From Aldehydirespirator sp963667505 (GTDB lineage: Bacteria > Actinomycetota > Acidimicrobiia > Acidimicrobiales > Aldehydirespiratoraceae): DNA of 64,000 nt. Position 1 is the stretch's first letter. Each line of letters starts with the position of its first letter. Location: the NCBI GenBank assembly GCA_963667505.2, contig OY763490.2:1736001-1800000 (forward strand). Reading direction: 5' to 3'. Shown here one piece after another: positions 19,098 through 28,457 of this stretch. The position numbers were made by a program, and so were the translations under genes. The notes below the pieces were generated by a model, which made no database searches, was not told the origin of the DNA, and was given only the letters and a program-made list of their open reading frames with translations.

Positions 19098-20425
19098 CGC
19101 GGCTTCCCGGGTTTGTCGGGCTTGTTCGCACCGAAAGACCGGTGGCGTCCGGCGGAGGCCTGATCGGCAGGCTCGGCGGGGGCCACCACCCGCACGGCGG
19201 CGATGCGCAGCCCGTCGACGGCCACCACCTCGAGGCGCCAGCCGTCCACCGTGGCGGTCTCGCCGGGCACGGGGATGTGGCCCAGACGGTCGAGCACCAG
19301 CCCGGCCAGCGTCTCGTAACCGCCCTCGGGCATGGCGAACCCGGTCGCTTCCAGCACCTCGTCGGTGTGGAGCGAGGCCGGCAGCACGGTGGAGCCCCTC
19401 GACTCGGCCCGGGTGCGCTCGGGCGTCGAAGAGTCGTGCTCGTCGTCGATCTCGCCGACGATCTCCTCCAGCACGTCCTCCAGGGTGATGATCCCCGCGG
19501 TCCCCCCGTGCTCGTCCACCACCACCGCGAGCTGGCCCGCGCCGGTGCGCAGGTCGTCGAGAAGATCGTCGAGGTCGCGGGATTCGGGCACCGCCAGCAC
19601 CGGGTTCATCAACTGCGACACCGGCGTGGTCGGCCTGTCCCGCACCGGCACCGCGAACAGCGATTTGACGTGCACGACACCGGCGACGTCGTCGAGGTGT
19701 CCGGCGGTGACCGGGAACCGGGAGTGGCCGGTGCGCGCCGCGATCTCGGCGAGGTCGGCGACCGAGGCGTCCGCGGCGATGGCGGACACCTCCACCCGCG
19801 GCACCATGGCGTCGTCGGCCTGCTTGTCGGCCAAGTGGATCGACCGGGTGAGCAGCCGGACCTCGCCCTCGTCGAGCATTCCCTCCTGACCCGACGACAC
19901 GAAGAGGTGCTCGAGCTCATCACGGTCCGGCGTGGCGTCTATCTCTTCGCGGGGCTCGATCCCGAGGCGGCGCACCATCCAGTTGGCGACGCGGTTGAGG
20001 AACCCCACCACCGGCCGGGCCAGCACGCCGTACACGGTGGTGGGCACAGCCACCGCCACCGCGGTGCCGTACGGCTTGGTGGTGGCCACCGCCTTGGGCA
20101 CGAGCTCGCCGAGCACCATGTGGACGATGGTGGCCACGATCAGGGCGGCGGCGATCGACACGCCGTGAGGGGTGTCCGTCCCGAACACCGCCTCGACGCC
20201 GGGCGCGATGAGCGGCGCCACCGCCGGCTCGGCGATGAACCCGAGAATCAGCGACGTCACAGTGATGCCGATCTGCGCGCCGGACAGGTGGAACGACAGC
20301 TCCTCCACCAGACGCTGGACCATCCGGGCCCGCCGGTCGCCGGCCCCGGCCCGTTCGTCCACTCGGGTCCGGTCCACCGCCACCAGCGCGAACTCCATGG
20401 CCACGAAAACGGCGTTGGCAGCCAC
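19094..20425 (-). CDS. DUF21/CBS/CorC_HlyC membrane protein (CNNM family), first copy
   Basis: At least 443 residues: DUF21 transmembrane domain, tandem CBS domains (about residues 190-310) and a C-terminal CorC_HlyC domain. It is likely a cation-efflux or hemolysin-C-like protein. GTG 20425 starts inside the first predicted helix. The frame continues upstream for 13 codons (IDIALWLLAALAL) that complete the helix exactly as in family members, preceded by GGAGGA, but the first of these codons is ATA, with no ATG, GTG or TTG before an in-frame stop. The true start may therefore be a rare ATA at 20464 or a sequence error. Confidence 0.88.
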   Translation of the reverse strand: MAANAVFVAMEFALVAVDRTRVDERAGAGDRRARMVQRLVEELSFHLSGAQIGITVTSLILGFIAEPAVAPLIAPGVEAVFGTDTPHGVSIAAALIVATIVHMVLGELVPKAVATTKPYGTAVAVAVPTTVYGVLARPVVGFLNRVANWMVRRLGIEPREEIDATPDRDELEHLFVSSGQEGMLDEGEVRLLTRSIHLADKQADDAMVPRVEVSAIAADASVADLAEIAARTGHSRFPVTAGHLDDVAGVVHVKSLFAVPVRDRPTTPVSQLMNPVLAVPESRDLDDLLDDLRTGAGQLAVVVDEHGGTAGIITLEDVLEEIVGEIDDEHDSSTPERTRAESRGSTVLPASLHTDEVLEATGFAMPEGGYETLAGLVLDRLGHIPVPGETATVDGWRLEVVAVDGLRIAAVRVVAPAEPADQASAGRHRSFGANKPDKPGKPR

Positions 20426-20548
20426 CAGAGCAAGAGCGGCTAGAAGCCACAGCGCGATGTCTATGGGTCCTCCCGTGATCGGCGGCTCTCGACCGCGAGA
20501 CTAACCGACCCGGCCCCGGCTTCCCGCGGTCGCCTCTAGGTTGGCTCG

Positions 20549-22309
20549 ATGGAGTTGCCGGGCCTGCACCCGGATCGCGGCCGTCACTGGATCCGGCGGA
20601 TCCTGCCGATTGCCGCCCACCAGAGGCAGGCGTTCGCGGCCGCGATAGGCGCCGGGCTGGCGTCGGTGGCGGCCACCGCGGCGGTGCCGGTGGTCATCGG
20701 CCGGGGCGTCGATGCGGCCGCGGCCGGCGAGGCGCTCCGGCCGTGGGTGCTCGGCCTGGGAGCGCTGGCCACCGTCCGATTCGTCCTGGGCTTCGCCTAC
20801 CGCTACGGCCTGTTCCGCTCGGCCCATCGCCTGGAGGCCGACCTGCGCAACCTCACCTACGAGCGCCTCACCGAGCTGTCGTTCTCGTACTGGGACCGCA
20901 CCCAGACTGGCCAGGTCATCTCCAGGGCCAACAGCGACATCCGCTCAATCCAGCTGCTGTTCGCGTTCGCCCCGATCATGGCCATGCAGCTTGTGATGCT
21001 GGCCATGGGCGTCGTCGCCATGGTGTGGCTTTCGCTGCCGTTGACGCTGGTGGCGATGGCGCCGCTGCCGCTCGTGCTGTACGTGGGGATCCGGCTGCGA
21101 GACCGCGTGTTCCCGCTGAGCTGGGTGACCCAGGCCCGCATGGCCGACCTGGCCACGATCACCGACGAGAACATCCAGGGCGCGCAGATCGTGCGCACGT
21201 TCGCTCAGGAGCAGAACCAGGTGACGCTGCTGGCCCGCTCGGCCCGAAGGCTGCGCTGGGCCGGCTCGGCCACCGCCGACGCCCGGGCCCGCCACGCCCC
21301 GATCATGGAGGCCCTGCCCCGCCTGGGATTGGCGCTGGTGCTGCTCGTGGGCGGACTGCTGGCCATCGACGGCCGCGTCGCCGTGGGCGACATTGTGGCC
21401 TTCAACGCCTACGTGCTGATCATGGCCGGGCCGTTCCGGATGATCGGCTTCGTGATGATCCAGTGGCAGCGGGCCTCGGCCGCGGCCCAGCGAGTCTTCG
21501 AGATGCTCGACGAGGTGCCCGAGATCACCGAGAGCCCCGATGCCCGGCCGCTGGTCGATCCGGTTGGGCGGGTCGAGCTGCGCGATGTGAGCTTCGCCTA
21601 TGCGACCGGCGCCGGCACCGCGGTGATCGACGGCCTCTCCATGGTGGTGGCGCCGGGCGAGACTGTGGCGGTCGTGGGCCGCACCGGAAGCGGCAAGAGC
21701 ACCATCGCCCGGCTCCTGCCCCGCTTCTACGACGTGGACCGGGGCTCGGTACGCATCGACGGCGTCGACGTCCGGGATCTGCGCCTGTCGGATCTGCGCC
21801 GGGCCGTGACGGTGGTCAACGACGAGCCGTTCCTGTTCGCCACCAGCGTCCACGACAACGTGGCGTTCGCCAGACCCGAGGCTGACACCGCCTCGGTCGC
21901 GGTCGCCCTGGTGGACGCGGCCGCGGGCGGCTTCGTCTCCTCCATGCCCTCGGGCACGGCCACCCGCCTCGGCGAGCGGGGGGCCACCATCTCGGGCGGA
22001 CAGCGCCAGCGGCTGGCCATCGCCCGGGCGCTGCTGGCTGACCCGGCGGTGCTCGTGCTCGACGACGCCACCAGCGCGATCGACACCGAGGTGGAGGAGC
22101 GCATCCACGCGGCGCTGAGCGAGCGGCGAGCCCAGCGGACAACGATCCTGATCGCCCATCGGCTGTCGACGATCGCTCTGGCCGACCGGGTGGTGTTCAT
22201 CTGCGACGGCAAGGCGGCCGCCACCGGCAGCCACCGCCAGCTGCTGAGCACCGTCCCGGCCTACGCGGAGGTGCTCACCGACATCGCCGCCCAAGATCGG
22301 TCCCGGTGA
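20549..22309 (+). CDS. ABC exporter half-transporter with degenerate ATPase residues
   Basis: 586 residues: a six-helix type-I exporter membrane domain (1-320) followed by one nucleotide-binding domain. Walker A GRTGSGKST and signature ISGGQRQR are canonical. The Q-loop reads VVNDEPFLF (Gln replaced by Asp) and Walker B ends VLDDATSAID (catalytic Glu replaced by Asp). The stop overlaps the GTG of the next gene. It is one half of a heterodimeric exporter, probably for lipids or drugs; the cargo is unknown. It is transcribed divergently from the DUF21 pair. Confidence 0.92.
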   Translation: MELPGLHPDRGRHWIRRILPIAAHQRQAFAAAIGAGLASVAATAAVPVVIGRGVDAAAAGEALRPWVLGLGALATVRFVLGFAYRYGLFRSAHRLEADLRNLTYERLTELSFSYWDRTQTGQVISRANSDIRSIQLLFAFAPIMAMQLVMLAMGVVAMVWLSLPLTLVAMAPLPLVLYVGIRLRDRVFPLSWVTQARMADLATITDENIQGAQIVRTFAQEQNQVTLLARSARRLRWAGSATADARARHAPIMEALPRLGLALVLLVGGLLAIDGRVAVGDIVAFNAYVLIMAGPFRMIGFVMIQWQRASAAAQRVFEMLDEVPEITESPDARPLVDPVGRVELRDVSFAYATGAGTAVIDGLSMVVAPGETVAVVGRTGSGKSTIARLLPRFYDVDRGSVRIDGVDVRDLRLSDLRRAVTVVNDEPFLFATSVHDNVAFARPEADTASVAVALVDAAAGGFVSSMPSGTATRLGERGATISGGQRQRLAIARALLADPAVLVLDDATSAIDTEVEERIHAALSERRAQRTTILIAHRLSTIALADRVVFICDGKAAATGSHRQLLSTVPAYAEVLTDIAAQDRSR

Positions 22310-24258
22310 TGTTCAGCCAGCCGGTCGGGGTGCGAAGCGGCCCCACGTCGGGGCAGGCCGCCGCGGAGGCGGGCCTGCCCCACGCCGAGGTTCCCGGCAA
22401 CCTGCGGGCCCGGGTCGAGCGGGTGCTCGCCGACGAGCCCGAGCATCCCGACCCGGCGGTGCGATGGTCCCGCGACGCCGACGAGTCCGACCGGCGCTTC
22501 GGGATCGGAAGGTTCCTTTGGCCGCACCGCTACCGTCTGGCGGCGGCGTTCGGGCTGGTCGCCGTGGAAACGGTCGCGGTGCAGATGGGGCCCGTTCTCA
22601 CCCAGATAGGCGTGGACGACGGCATCCTGGCCCGAGACCGCGGCGTCTTGGTTGCCGCCGCGCTGGCCTACGTGGGGCTGCTCGCGGCGGCCGCGGCCAT
22701 CGGCGCGGCCAGAGTGGCGTTCACCGGTCGCCTGGGCGAGCAGCTGTTGGAACGGCTGCGCATCCGCACCTTCAGCCACATGCAGCGGCAGGGCATGGAC
22801 TTCTACACCGAGGAGAAGGCCGGAGTGCTGCTGGCCAGGATGACCTCCGACATAGAGGCGCTGTCGGTGCTGTTCCAGGAAGGCATCGTCAACTTCGCGG
22901 TTCAAGCCCTGACGCTGGTCGTGATCACCGTGCTGCTGTTCAACTACGATCCCCTGCTGGCCGTGATCACCCTCGCGGCCTCGGTGCCGGCCACCGTGGC
23001 GGCTTCGGTGTGGTTCCGGCGCCGCTCGTCAGCCGACTACCGCAGCGTGCGCGAGCGCATCGCCGAACTGCTCGGCGACCTGCAGGAGTCGCTGGCGGGC
23101 ATCCGCGTGATCGCCGCCCACGACCGGCGGACGGCCAACATGGCCGAGCACCGCCGGGTGGTCGACCGCCACCGCGACGCCAACCTCCGGGCCTCGCGGG
23201 CCAACTCCCTGTACGGCCCGGGCAGCGAGGCGATCGGCATCGCCACCCAGGCGGTGCTGCTGGGGGTGGGCGGCGCCATGGCGGCCGGCGGTCGTATCAC
23301 GGTGGGCGAGTTGGCTGCCTACCTGCTGTTCCTGACCGCTTTCTTCGCTCCGGTGCAAGCCCTCGTCCAGCTCTACAACGCCTACCAGCAGGGCAGTGCG
23401 GCCATCGCCAAGCTCCGCGAGCTGTTCACCACCGAGCCCACGGTGCAGGACCGGCCCGGCGCGGAGGTGCTGCCGGCGCTGCGGGGCGCGATCGAGCTGG
23501 AGGAAGTCCATTTCGAGTACCTGCACGGCGGCCCGGTGCTTCACGGCGTCAGCCTGAGCGTCGGCGCGGGCGAGACTCTGGCGGTGGTCGGCGAGACCGG
23601 CGCGGGCAAGTCGACGATCGCCCGCCTGATCGCCCGCCTGTACGACCCCAGCCGGGGCGCTGTCCGCATCGACGGCCGGGACCTGCGAGATGTGAATCTC
23701 ACCAGTCTCAGGTCGCAGATCGGGGTGGTGCCCCAGGAGCCGTTCCTCTTCGCGGGCACGGTGCGCCAGAACGTGGGCTTCGCCCGGCCCGACGCGAGCG
23801 ACGCCGAGCTGCAAGATGCTCTGCGGGCCGTCGGAATCGAAGACGTGGTGGAGCGGCTGGGCGGCCTCGACGGCATCGTCCACGAGCGGGGCTCGACGCT
23901 GTCGGCCGGGGAGCGGCAACTGCTGGCGCTGGCCCGAACGTTCGTGTCCCAGCCTCGGGTGCTGGTGCTAGACGAGGCCACCAGCAACCTAGACCTGCGC
24001 TCGGAGGCCCAGATCGGGCACGCCCTGGACGTGCTGCTGAGCGGGCGGACCGCGGTGGTGATCGCCCATCGTCTGGCCACCGCTCGGCGCGCCGACCGTA
24101 TTGCGGTGATCCATGGCGGCCGCGTCGTCGAGATCGGCGACCACGATGAGTTGGTGGCCGCGGGCGGGCGGTATGCGTCGATGTACGAGACCTGGGAGAG
24201 CAATTCCGGGGGCGCAAGCGATTCAGAGGGCGCTCTTCACGGCACAATCGGGGGCTGA
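22306..24258 (+). CDS. ABC exporter half-transporter with canonical ATPase residues
   Basis: 650 residues. A hydrophilic N-terminal extension of about 65 residues precedes the six-helix exporter domain and the ATPase domain. Walker A GETGAGKST, Q-loop VVPQEPFLF and Walker B VLDEATSNLD are canonical, while the signature is LSAGERQ instead of LSGGQ. With the previous gene this gives one composite ATP site with both defects and one intact site, the hallmark of asymmetric heterodimers such as TM287/288. The start (GTG 22306, or ATG 22309) overlaps the previous stop, so the halves are translationally coupled. Confidence 0.92.
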   Translation: MMFSQPVGVRSGPTSGQAAAEAGLPHAEVPGNLRARVERVLADEPEHPDPAVRWSRDADESDRRFGIGRFLWPHRYRLAAAFGLVAVETVAVQMGPVLTQIGVDDGILARDRGVLVAAALAYVGLLAAAAAIGAARVAFTGRLGEQLLERLRIRTFSHMQRQGMDFYTEEKAGVLLARMTSDIEALSVLFQEGIVNFAVQALTLVVITVLLFNYDPLLAVITLAASVPATVAASVWFRRRSSADYRSVRERIAELLGDLQESLAGIRVIAAHDRRTANMAEHRRVVDRHRDANLRASRANSLYGPGSEAIGIATQAVLLGVGGAMAAGGRITVGELAAYLLFLTAFFAPVQALVQLYNAYQQGSAAIAKLRELFTTEPTVQDRPGAEVLPALRGAIELEEVHFEYLHGGPVLHGVSLSVGAGETLAVVGETGAGKSTIARLIARLYDPSRGAVRIDGRDLRDVNLTSLRSQIGVVPQEPFLFAGTVRQNVGFARPDASDAELQDALRAVGIEDVVERLGGLDGIVHERGSTLSAGERQLLALARTFVSQPRVLVLDEATSNLDLRSEAQIGHALDVLLSGRTAVVIAHRLATARRADRIAVIHGGRVVEIGDHDELVAAGGRYASMYETWESNSGGASDSEGALHGTIGG

Positions 24259-24334
24259 TCGGTCCGGCTGCCGGCCGAGTCGATCACGCATGCGCTCCCC
24301 AGCGCAGTCAGCAGCGACTGGAGGCGGTCAGCCG

Positions 24335-25171
24335 GTGGCCTACAGGCAGAGCGGACAAGGCGAAAGAGACGCGAGCACCGCCGAACCGGTGCTCGCGCTG
24401 CGAGGCGTGGGCCGGACCATCGAAGGCACCGAGGTGCTCCGCGGCGTCGACTGGGAGGTGCGGGCCGGTCAGCGGTGGGTGGTGCTCGGCCTCAACGGTT
24501 CGGGCAAGACCACGCTGGTGCGGATCGCGTCGATGTGGGAGCACCCCTCGACGGGGACGGTGGAGCTTCTGGGCGAGCGGCTCGGGCGCACCGACGTGCG
24601 TCGGCTTCGGGCGCGGGTGGGTTTCACCAGCGCGGCCATGGCCGACATGCTGCGCCCGTCGCTGACCGCGGCAGAGGTGGTGATGACGGCCAAGCACGCC
24701 GCCCTGGAGCCGTGGTGGCACCCCTACGACGACGCGGACGTGCATCGGGCTCGCCTCGCGTTGAAGCGGGTCGGCTGCGGGCATCGGGCCGACCATCTCT
24801 TCGGCACCCTCTCATCGGGCGAGCGTCAGCGGGTTCTGCTCGCCCGGGCCCTGGCGCTGGAACCGGGAGTGATCATGCTCGACGAGCCCAACGCCGGCCT
24901 CGACCTCGCCGGCCGGGAGGAACTGATCCTGACGCTGCGCGACCTGGCCGCCGACACAGCCACCCCCCCGCTGGTGCTGGTCACCCACCACGCCGACGAG
25001 ATTCCCGACGGCTTCACTCACGCGCTGCTGCTGCGAGCGGGCGAGACACTGGTCGCCGGCCCGATCTCCGAGACCCTCACCAGCGCCAGCCTCTCCGCCT
25101 GTTTCGGCCTGGAACTGGTGCTGGAGCGGCGCCACGGCCGCTGGACGGCCCGGGCTGTCGGCCGCAGCTGA
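24335..25171 (+). CDS. Stand-alone ABC ATPase
   Basis: Single ABC ATPase domain of 278 residues: Walker A GLNGSGKTT, signature LSSGERQR, Walker B VIMLDEPNAGLD and switch His in VTHHADE. The frame is open from 24113, but GTG 24335 has GGAGG at 20320+4000 equivalent position 24320-24324, ten bases upstream, and gives a sensible N terminus. No membrane partner is encoded nearby. It resembles the YbbL/ModF-like soluble ATPases annotated only as ABC transporter ATP-binding proteins. It follows the exporter pair by about 76 bp and could be co-transcribed, but need not serve it. Confidence 0.85.
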   Translation: MAYRQSGQGERDASTAEPVLALRGVGRTIEGTEVLRGVDWEVRAGQRWVVLGLNGSGKTTLVRIASMWEHPSTGTVELLGERLGRTDVRRLRARVGFTSAAMADMLRPSLTAAEVVMTAKHAALEPWWHPYDDADVHRARLALKRVGCGHRADHLFGTLSSGERQRVLLARALALEPGVIMLDEPNAGLDLAGREELILTLRDLAADTATPPLVLVTHHADEIPDGFTHALLLRAGETLVAGPISETLTSASLSACFGLELVLERRHGRWTARAVGRS

Positions 25172-25193
25172 CTCCAGCTCGCTGCGGGCGCGC

Positions 25194-27170
25194 CTACAGA
25201 TCGAGGGCCCGGGCCAGGAACGCCGCCATCTGTCCCCGCAGCACGGGACTGCCGGGACAGAATCGGGGCCCCTGCGCGTCGCATCCTCGTGTGATGCCGG
25301 CCGCGGCGAGAGCCTCGATCTCGGGGGCGAGCCCGTTGCCCGAGACGTCCACGAACGACGAGCCCCCGACCGGCGGCAGCTTGAACGCCCGTACGAGGAA
25401 GGCCGCCATCTGGTCGCGGGTCACGATCCCGTCGGGACAGAAGCGGGTGCCTGCCGAGTTGCATCCCTTGGTGATTCCAGCGACAGCCACCGCTCCTATC
25501 TCAGCAGAGTACGGGCTGTTCGAAATGTCCTCGAACGGATGCTCCCAGACCAGCCCCAGCACCAGCGCCCGGGCCAGGAACGCCGCCATCTCCTCCCGTG
25601 TGACCGGCTGGTCGGGGCAGAACAGGCGTCCGTCCGCGTCGTCGCAGTCCCTCATCACCCCCACCGCGGCGACCGCGGCGATGTCGCCCGCATGCACGCT
25701 GCCTGCGATGTCGTCGAACGGCATGTCGGCCGCATCGGGGTCCTCCGAGGGCTGGTCTGACTCGTCGGGCTCGCCGTCGCCGGGTGTGCCGCCCGCTGGG
25801 CCGTAGGTGTAGTGGCCAGCCGCGTCGATGAGCGCCCGCTGCAGGCTGTTGCAGTAGCCGAGCAGAATGATCAGCGGCTCGTTGGCGATCATGGCGAACG
25901 TGACTGCGTCGCCGTTGTCGGCCACCGCCACCCCGGCAAGGCCAGTCGAGTCGTTCAGCGTGCCGGTCTTGGCCAGCACCTTGTTGGCGCCGGCACCACC
26001 CGTAGGCGGCGACACGTCGCAGTTGCGCATGGTGCCCGTCTCGCCCGCCACCGCCAAGCCGCTCACCAGCGGCGAGCCCGGGCCGGCGCGCACCAGCAGC
26101 GCCGCCACCGCGTCGCAGGTCAGGCGGTTGTGGCTCGACAGGCCCGAACCGTCGGCGATCTTCACGCCGTCGGCTAGTGCTCCGAGCAGTTTCCTCAGCT
26201 CGGCTTCGGCGCCGGTCGCCGCGAGAGCCCGAGCCGAGCCCTCGGTCCGGCGTCCGATCTCCTTGAGGATCATCTCGGCGACGGTGTTGTCGGAGTTGCC
26301 CAGCATCCTCGACAGGATCTGTGCCAGCGGCGGCGAGTCCACGCTTCCCAGCCGACTCCTCGCAGAGGCGTCGGGAGCGGCGCCGGAGCGGGGCCGGTTG
26401 GTGATCACCATGCCGCGAGCCTCGAGGAGGTCGTCGAAGACAGATGCGGCGTGCTGGGCGGGATCGATGGCCCGGACGCGACGACGGCGCGCCGCTGATC
26501 CCCGCGATGTCGAGTATTTCTCGTAGCCGTCGTTGAGCAGCAGGCCAGACAGCGGACCGGCGAGGTTCGTGCTCGTGAACTCGCGCTTCCAGACGGCGGC
26601 GCCTCCGTCTTCGGGGTAGTGGTCCGTGTAGTCGCGCTCTCGATCGGGGAAGTGGGACTCGTCGCCCATGACCCGGCCCACGATCCTGGAGATGCCCCGC
26701 TTCGAGAGGCTGGCGAACACCCGATCAGCCAGATCGTTCACATCGGTGTAGGCCACCCGCTCGGGCAGGATGCCCGCGTACCGAGGCGTGTTGAGCACGG
26801 GATCGCCGGCGCCCACCAGATACAGGTCGCCGTTCAGGACGCCGCCTGCCGCGGAGGCCCAGGCATCCGAGCGCACGAAGACCTCGGTCGTGTAGACGGT
26901 GTCGGCGCCGATCACCTCGATAGCGGCCGCGGCCACGGCGATCTTGTTGAGCGACGCGGGCACCAGCGCGACGCTCCCGTCCACGGCGACGATCTCGTCG
27001 TCGTTGAGGAAGGCGACCAGACACATGTCGTCGGGCCCGTCGGGCATGGTCCGCACCGCCGAGAACTCCCGGGCCAGCCTCTCGGCGGCGTGGTCGCCAG
27101 TGTCCGATCCGTCTCCGCCGCCGGCGCCGGCGGCCTCGGCCGGCGTCGAGCCCAGCAGGACGAGGACCAA
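25194..27170 (-). CDS. dacB: D-alanyl-D-alanine carboxypeptidase (PBP4/DacB, peptidase S13) with SLH repeats
   Basis: About 658 residues. The S13 catalytic set is SLNK (PASLNKIAVA), the SxN motif in GLSSHNRL and KTG in LAKTGTLNDS. It trims or cleaves D-Ala-D-Ala stems of peptidoglycan outside the membrane. The last 180 residues are three SLH-like repeats, each with a Cys pair (MRDCDDADGRLFCPD, KGCNSAGTRFCPDG, RGCDAQGPRFCPGS) and a TREEMAAFLARAL-type ending. The only standard start, TTG 27170, cuts the signal peptide short. Upstream codons encode the expected basic n-region and hydrophobic core (RWRTVAAGAALVLVLLG) but contain no ATG or GTG before a stop. The N terminus is therefore unresolved. 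Confidence 0.85.
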   Translation of the reverse strand: MVLVLLGSTPAEAAGAGGGDGSDTGDHAAERLAREFSAVRTMPDGPDDMCLVAFLNDDEIVAVDGSVALVPASLNKIAVAAAAIEVIGADTVYTTEVFVRSDAWASAAGGVLNGDLYLVGAGDPVLNTPRYAGILPERVAYTDVNDLADRVFASLSKRGISRIVGRVMGDESHFPDRERDYTDHYPEDGGAAVWKREFTSTNLAGPLSGLLLNDGYEKYSTSRGSAARRRRVRAIDPAQHAASVFDDLLEARGMVITNRPRSGAAPDASARSRLGSVDSPPLAQILSRMLGNSDNTVAEMILKEIGRRTEGSARALAATGAEAELRKLLGALADGVKIADGSGLSSHNRLTCDAVAALLVRAGPGSPLVSGLAVAGETGTMRNCDVSPPTGGAGANKVLAKTGTLNDSTGLAGVAVADNGDAVTFAMIANEPLIILLGYCNSLQRALIDAAGHYTYGPAGGTPGDGEPDESDQPSEDPDAADMPFDDIAGSVHAGDIAAVAAVGVMRDCDDADGRLFCPDQPVTREEMAAFLARALVLGLVWEHPFEDISNSPYSAEIGAVAVAGITKGCNSAGTRFCPDGIVTRDQMAAFLVRAFKLPPVGGSSFVDVSGNGLAPEIEALAAAGITRGCDAQGPRFCPGSPVLRGQMAAFLARALDL

Positions 27171-27222
27171 GGCCGCTCCGGCGGCGACGGTCCGCCAGCG
27201 CCGCGCCGCGCGTCCCCGCCGA

Positions 27223-28416
27223 CTAGCAGGAACCGGACCTCACCACCTCGGCGAGAGCGACGATGCCCTGCTCGATCGCGGTGGCGTCCAGATGGCCGAA
27301 GCAGAGCCGCATGCGGCTGGCCCCGTAGCGGGGATCCGCGCACCATGAAGCGCCCGGATTGAACTCGACGCCCGCCGCCGCGGCCGGAGCGACCAACTCG
27401 GCGGTGTCGACGCGGTCGGGCAGCGCCGCCCACAAGAAAATCCCGCCCCGCGGCGGCTCGAACGACGCGACTCCCGCCAAGTGCTCCTCCAGCGCCGAGC
27501 ACAGGGCCCCGCACTTGGCCTGGAGCACCTGGATGAGCCGGTCCACGTGGTCGTCGAAGTGCGCCGACGCGTACTCGGCGACCACGATCTGCTCCAGCGC
27601 GCCGGATCCGGCGTCGGTCTTCAGGGCCAGCAGCCGGCTCATCAGCGGCCAGTCGGCCACGATGTAGCCCAGCCTGAGCGCCGGTGCCAGGGTCTTGGAG
27701 AACGAGCCGCAGTAGACGACCTGGCCGCCGCCGGCGTCGAGCGAGCGGATCGTCGGAGGCCGCGAACCGTCGAAGACGAGATCGGCGTAGCAGTCGTCCT
27801 CGAAGACGGCCACGCCGTGACGGCGGGCCAACTCCAGCAACTCCAAGCGCCGCGGCACGTCCATGACCGTTCCGGTGGGGTTCTGCACGGTGGGGATGGT
27901 GTAGACGAACTTCGGACGGCGGCCCCGCGACGCCAGCGATCCCAGCAGTTCGGCCAAGTGGTCGATGCGGATGCCGCCGTCGTCCAGCGCGACCCCGTGG
28001 ACCTCCACGCCGAGCGCGGCCAGGCGGCTGAGAGCGCCCGCATAGGTGGCTTCCTCCACGACCACGCCGTCGCCGGGCGCCAGCAGTGCCGCGCCCACGA
28101 GGTCGAGCGCCTGCAGCGAGCCCGACGTGATGAGCACCTCGCCGGGGTCGGTGGGCATGTGCGCCCTGCGGGCCAGAGCCTCAGCGACGAACTCGCGCAG
28201 CGGCAGGTGTCCCTGAGGGCTTCCCCCGAGGTTGTAGCGGGCCAAGGCCGGACCGTGGCGGGCCAGAGCGGTGGCGGCCGCTTCGGCGAGCCCGCCGAAG
28301 GGCACGCTGGCGGGGTCGTTGTGGCCGCCTACGAAGTTGTAGGGCACGTCACCCGTCCATCGGGACTCGCCGACGGGCAGCCCGGGGCGCAGCCGCGCCG
28401 CCATGTCGAAGCTCAC
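27223..28416 (-). CDS. PLP-dependent aminotransferase, class I/II (2-aminoadipate/MocR-like fold)
   Basis: Fold-type I aminotransferase of 397 residues. The PLP lysine lies in SFSKTLAPALRLGY; IPTVQNPTG supplies the conserved Asn and FEDDCYADL the Asp that contacts the pyridine nitrogen. LITSGSLQALDLVG is the N-terminal phosphate-binding region. It resembles the catalytic part of MocR proteins and LysN-like 2-aminoadipate transaminases, without a DNA-binding domain. The amino-acid substrate is not predictable. It lies 41 bp after the thiamine pyrophosphokinase gene and just upstream of the PBP4-type gene. Confidence 0.88.
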   Translation of the reverse strand: MSFDMAARLRPGLPVGESRWTGDVPYNFVGGHNDPASVPFGGLAEAAATALARHGPALARYNLGGSPQGHLPLREFVAEALARRAHMPTDPGEVLITSGSLQALDLVGAALLAPGDGVVVEEATYAGALSRLAALGVEVHGVALDDGGIRIDHLAELLGSLASRGRRPKFVYTIPTVQNPTGTVMDVPRRLELLELARRHGVAVFEDDCYADLVFDGSRPPTIRSLDAGGGQVVYCGSFSKTLAPALRLGYIVADWPLMSRLLALKTDAGSGALEQIVVAEYASAHFDDHVDRLIQVLQAKCGALCSALEEHLAGVASFEPPRGGIFLWAALPDRVDTAELVAPAAAAGVEFNPGASWCADPRYGASRMRLCFGHLDATAIEQGIVALAEVVRSGSC

Positions 28417-28457
28417 GGGCGCGAACCTACTGCGCGGCCAACCCGCCGCCGGTGACC

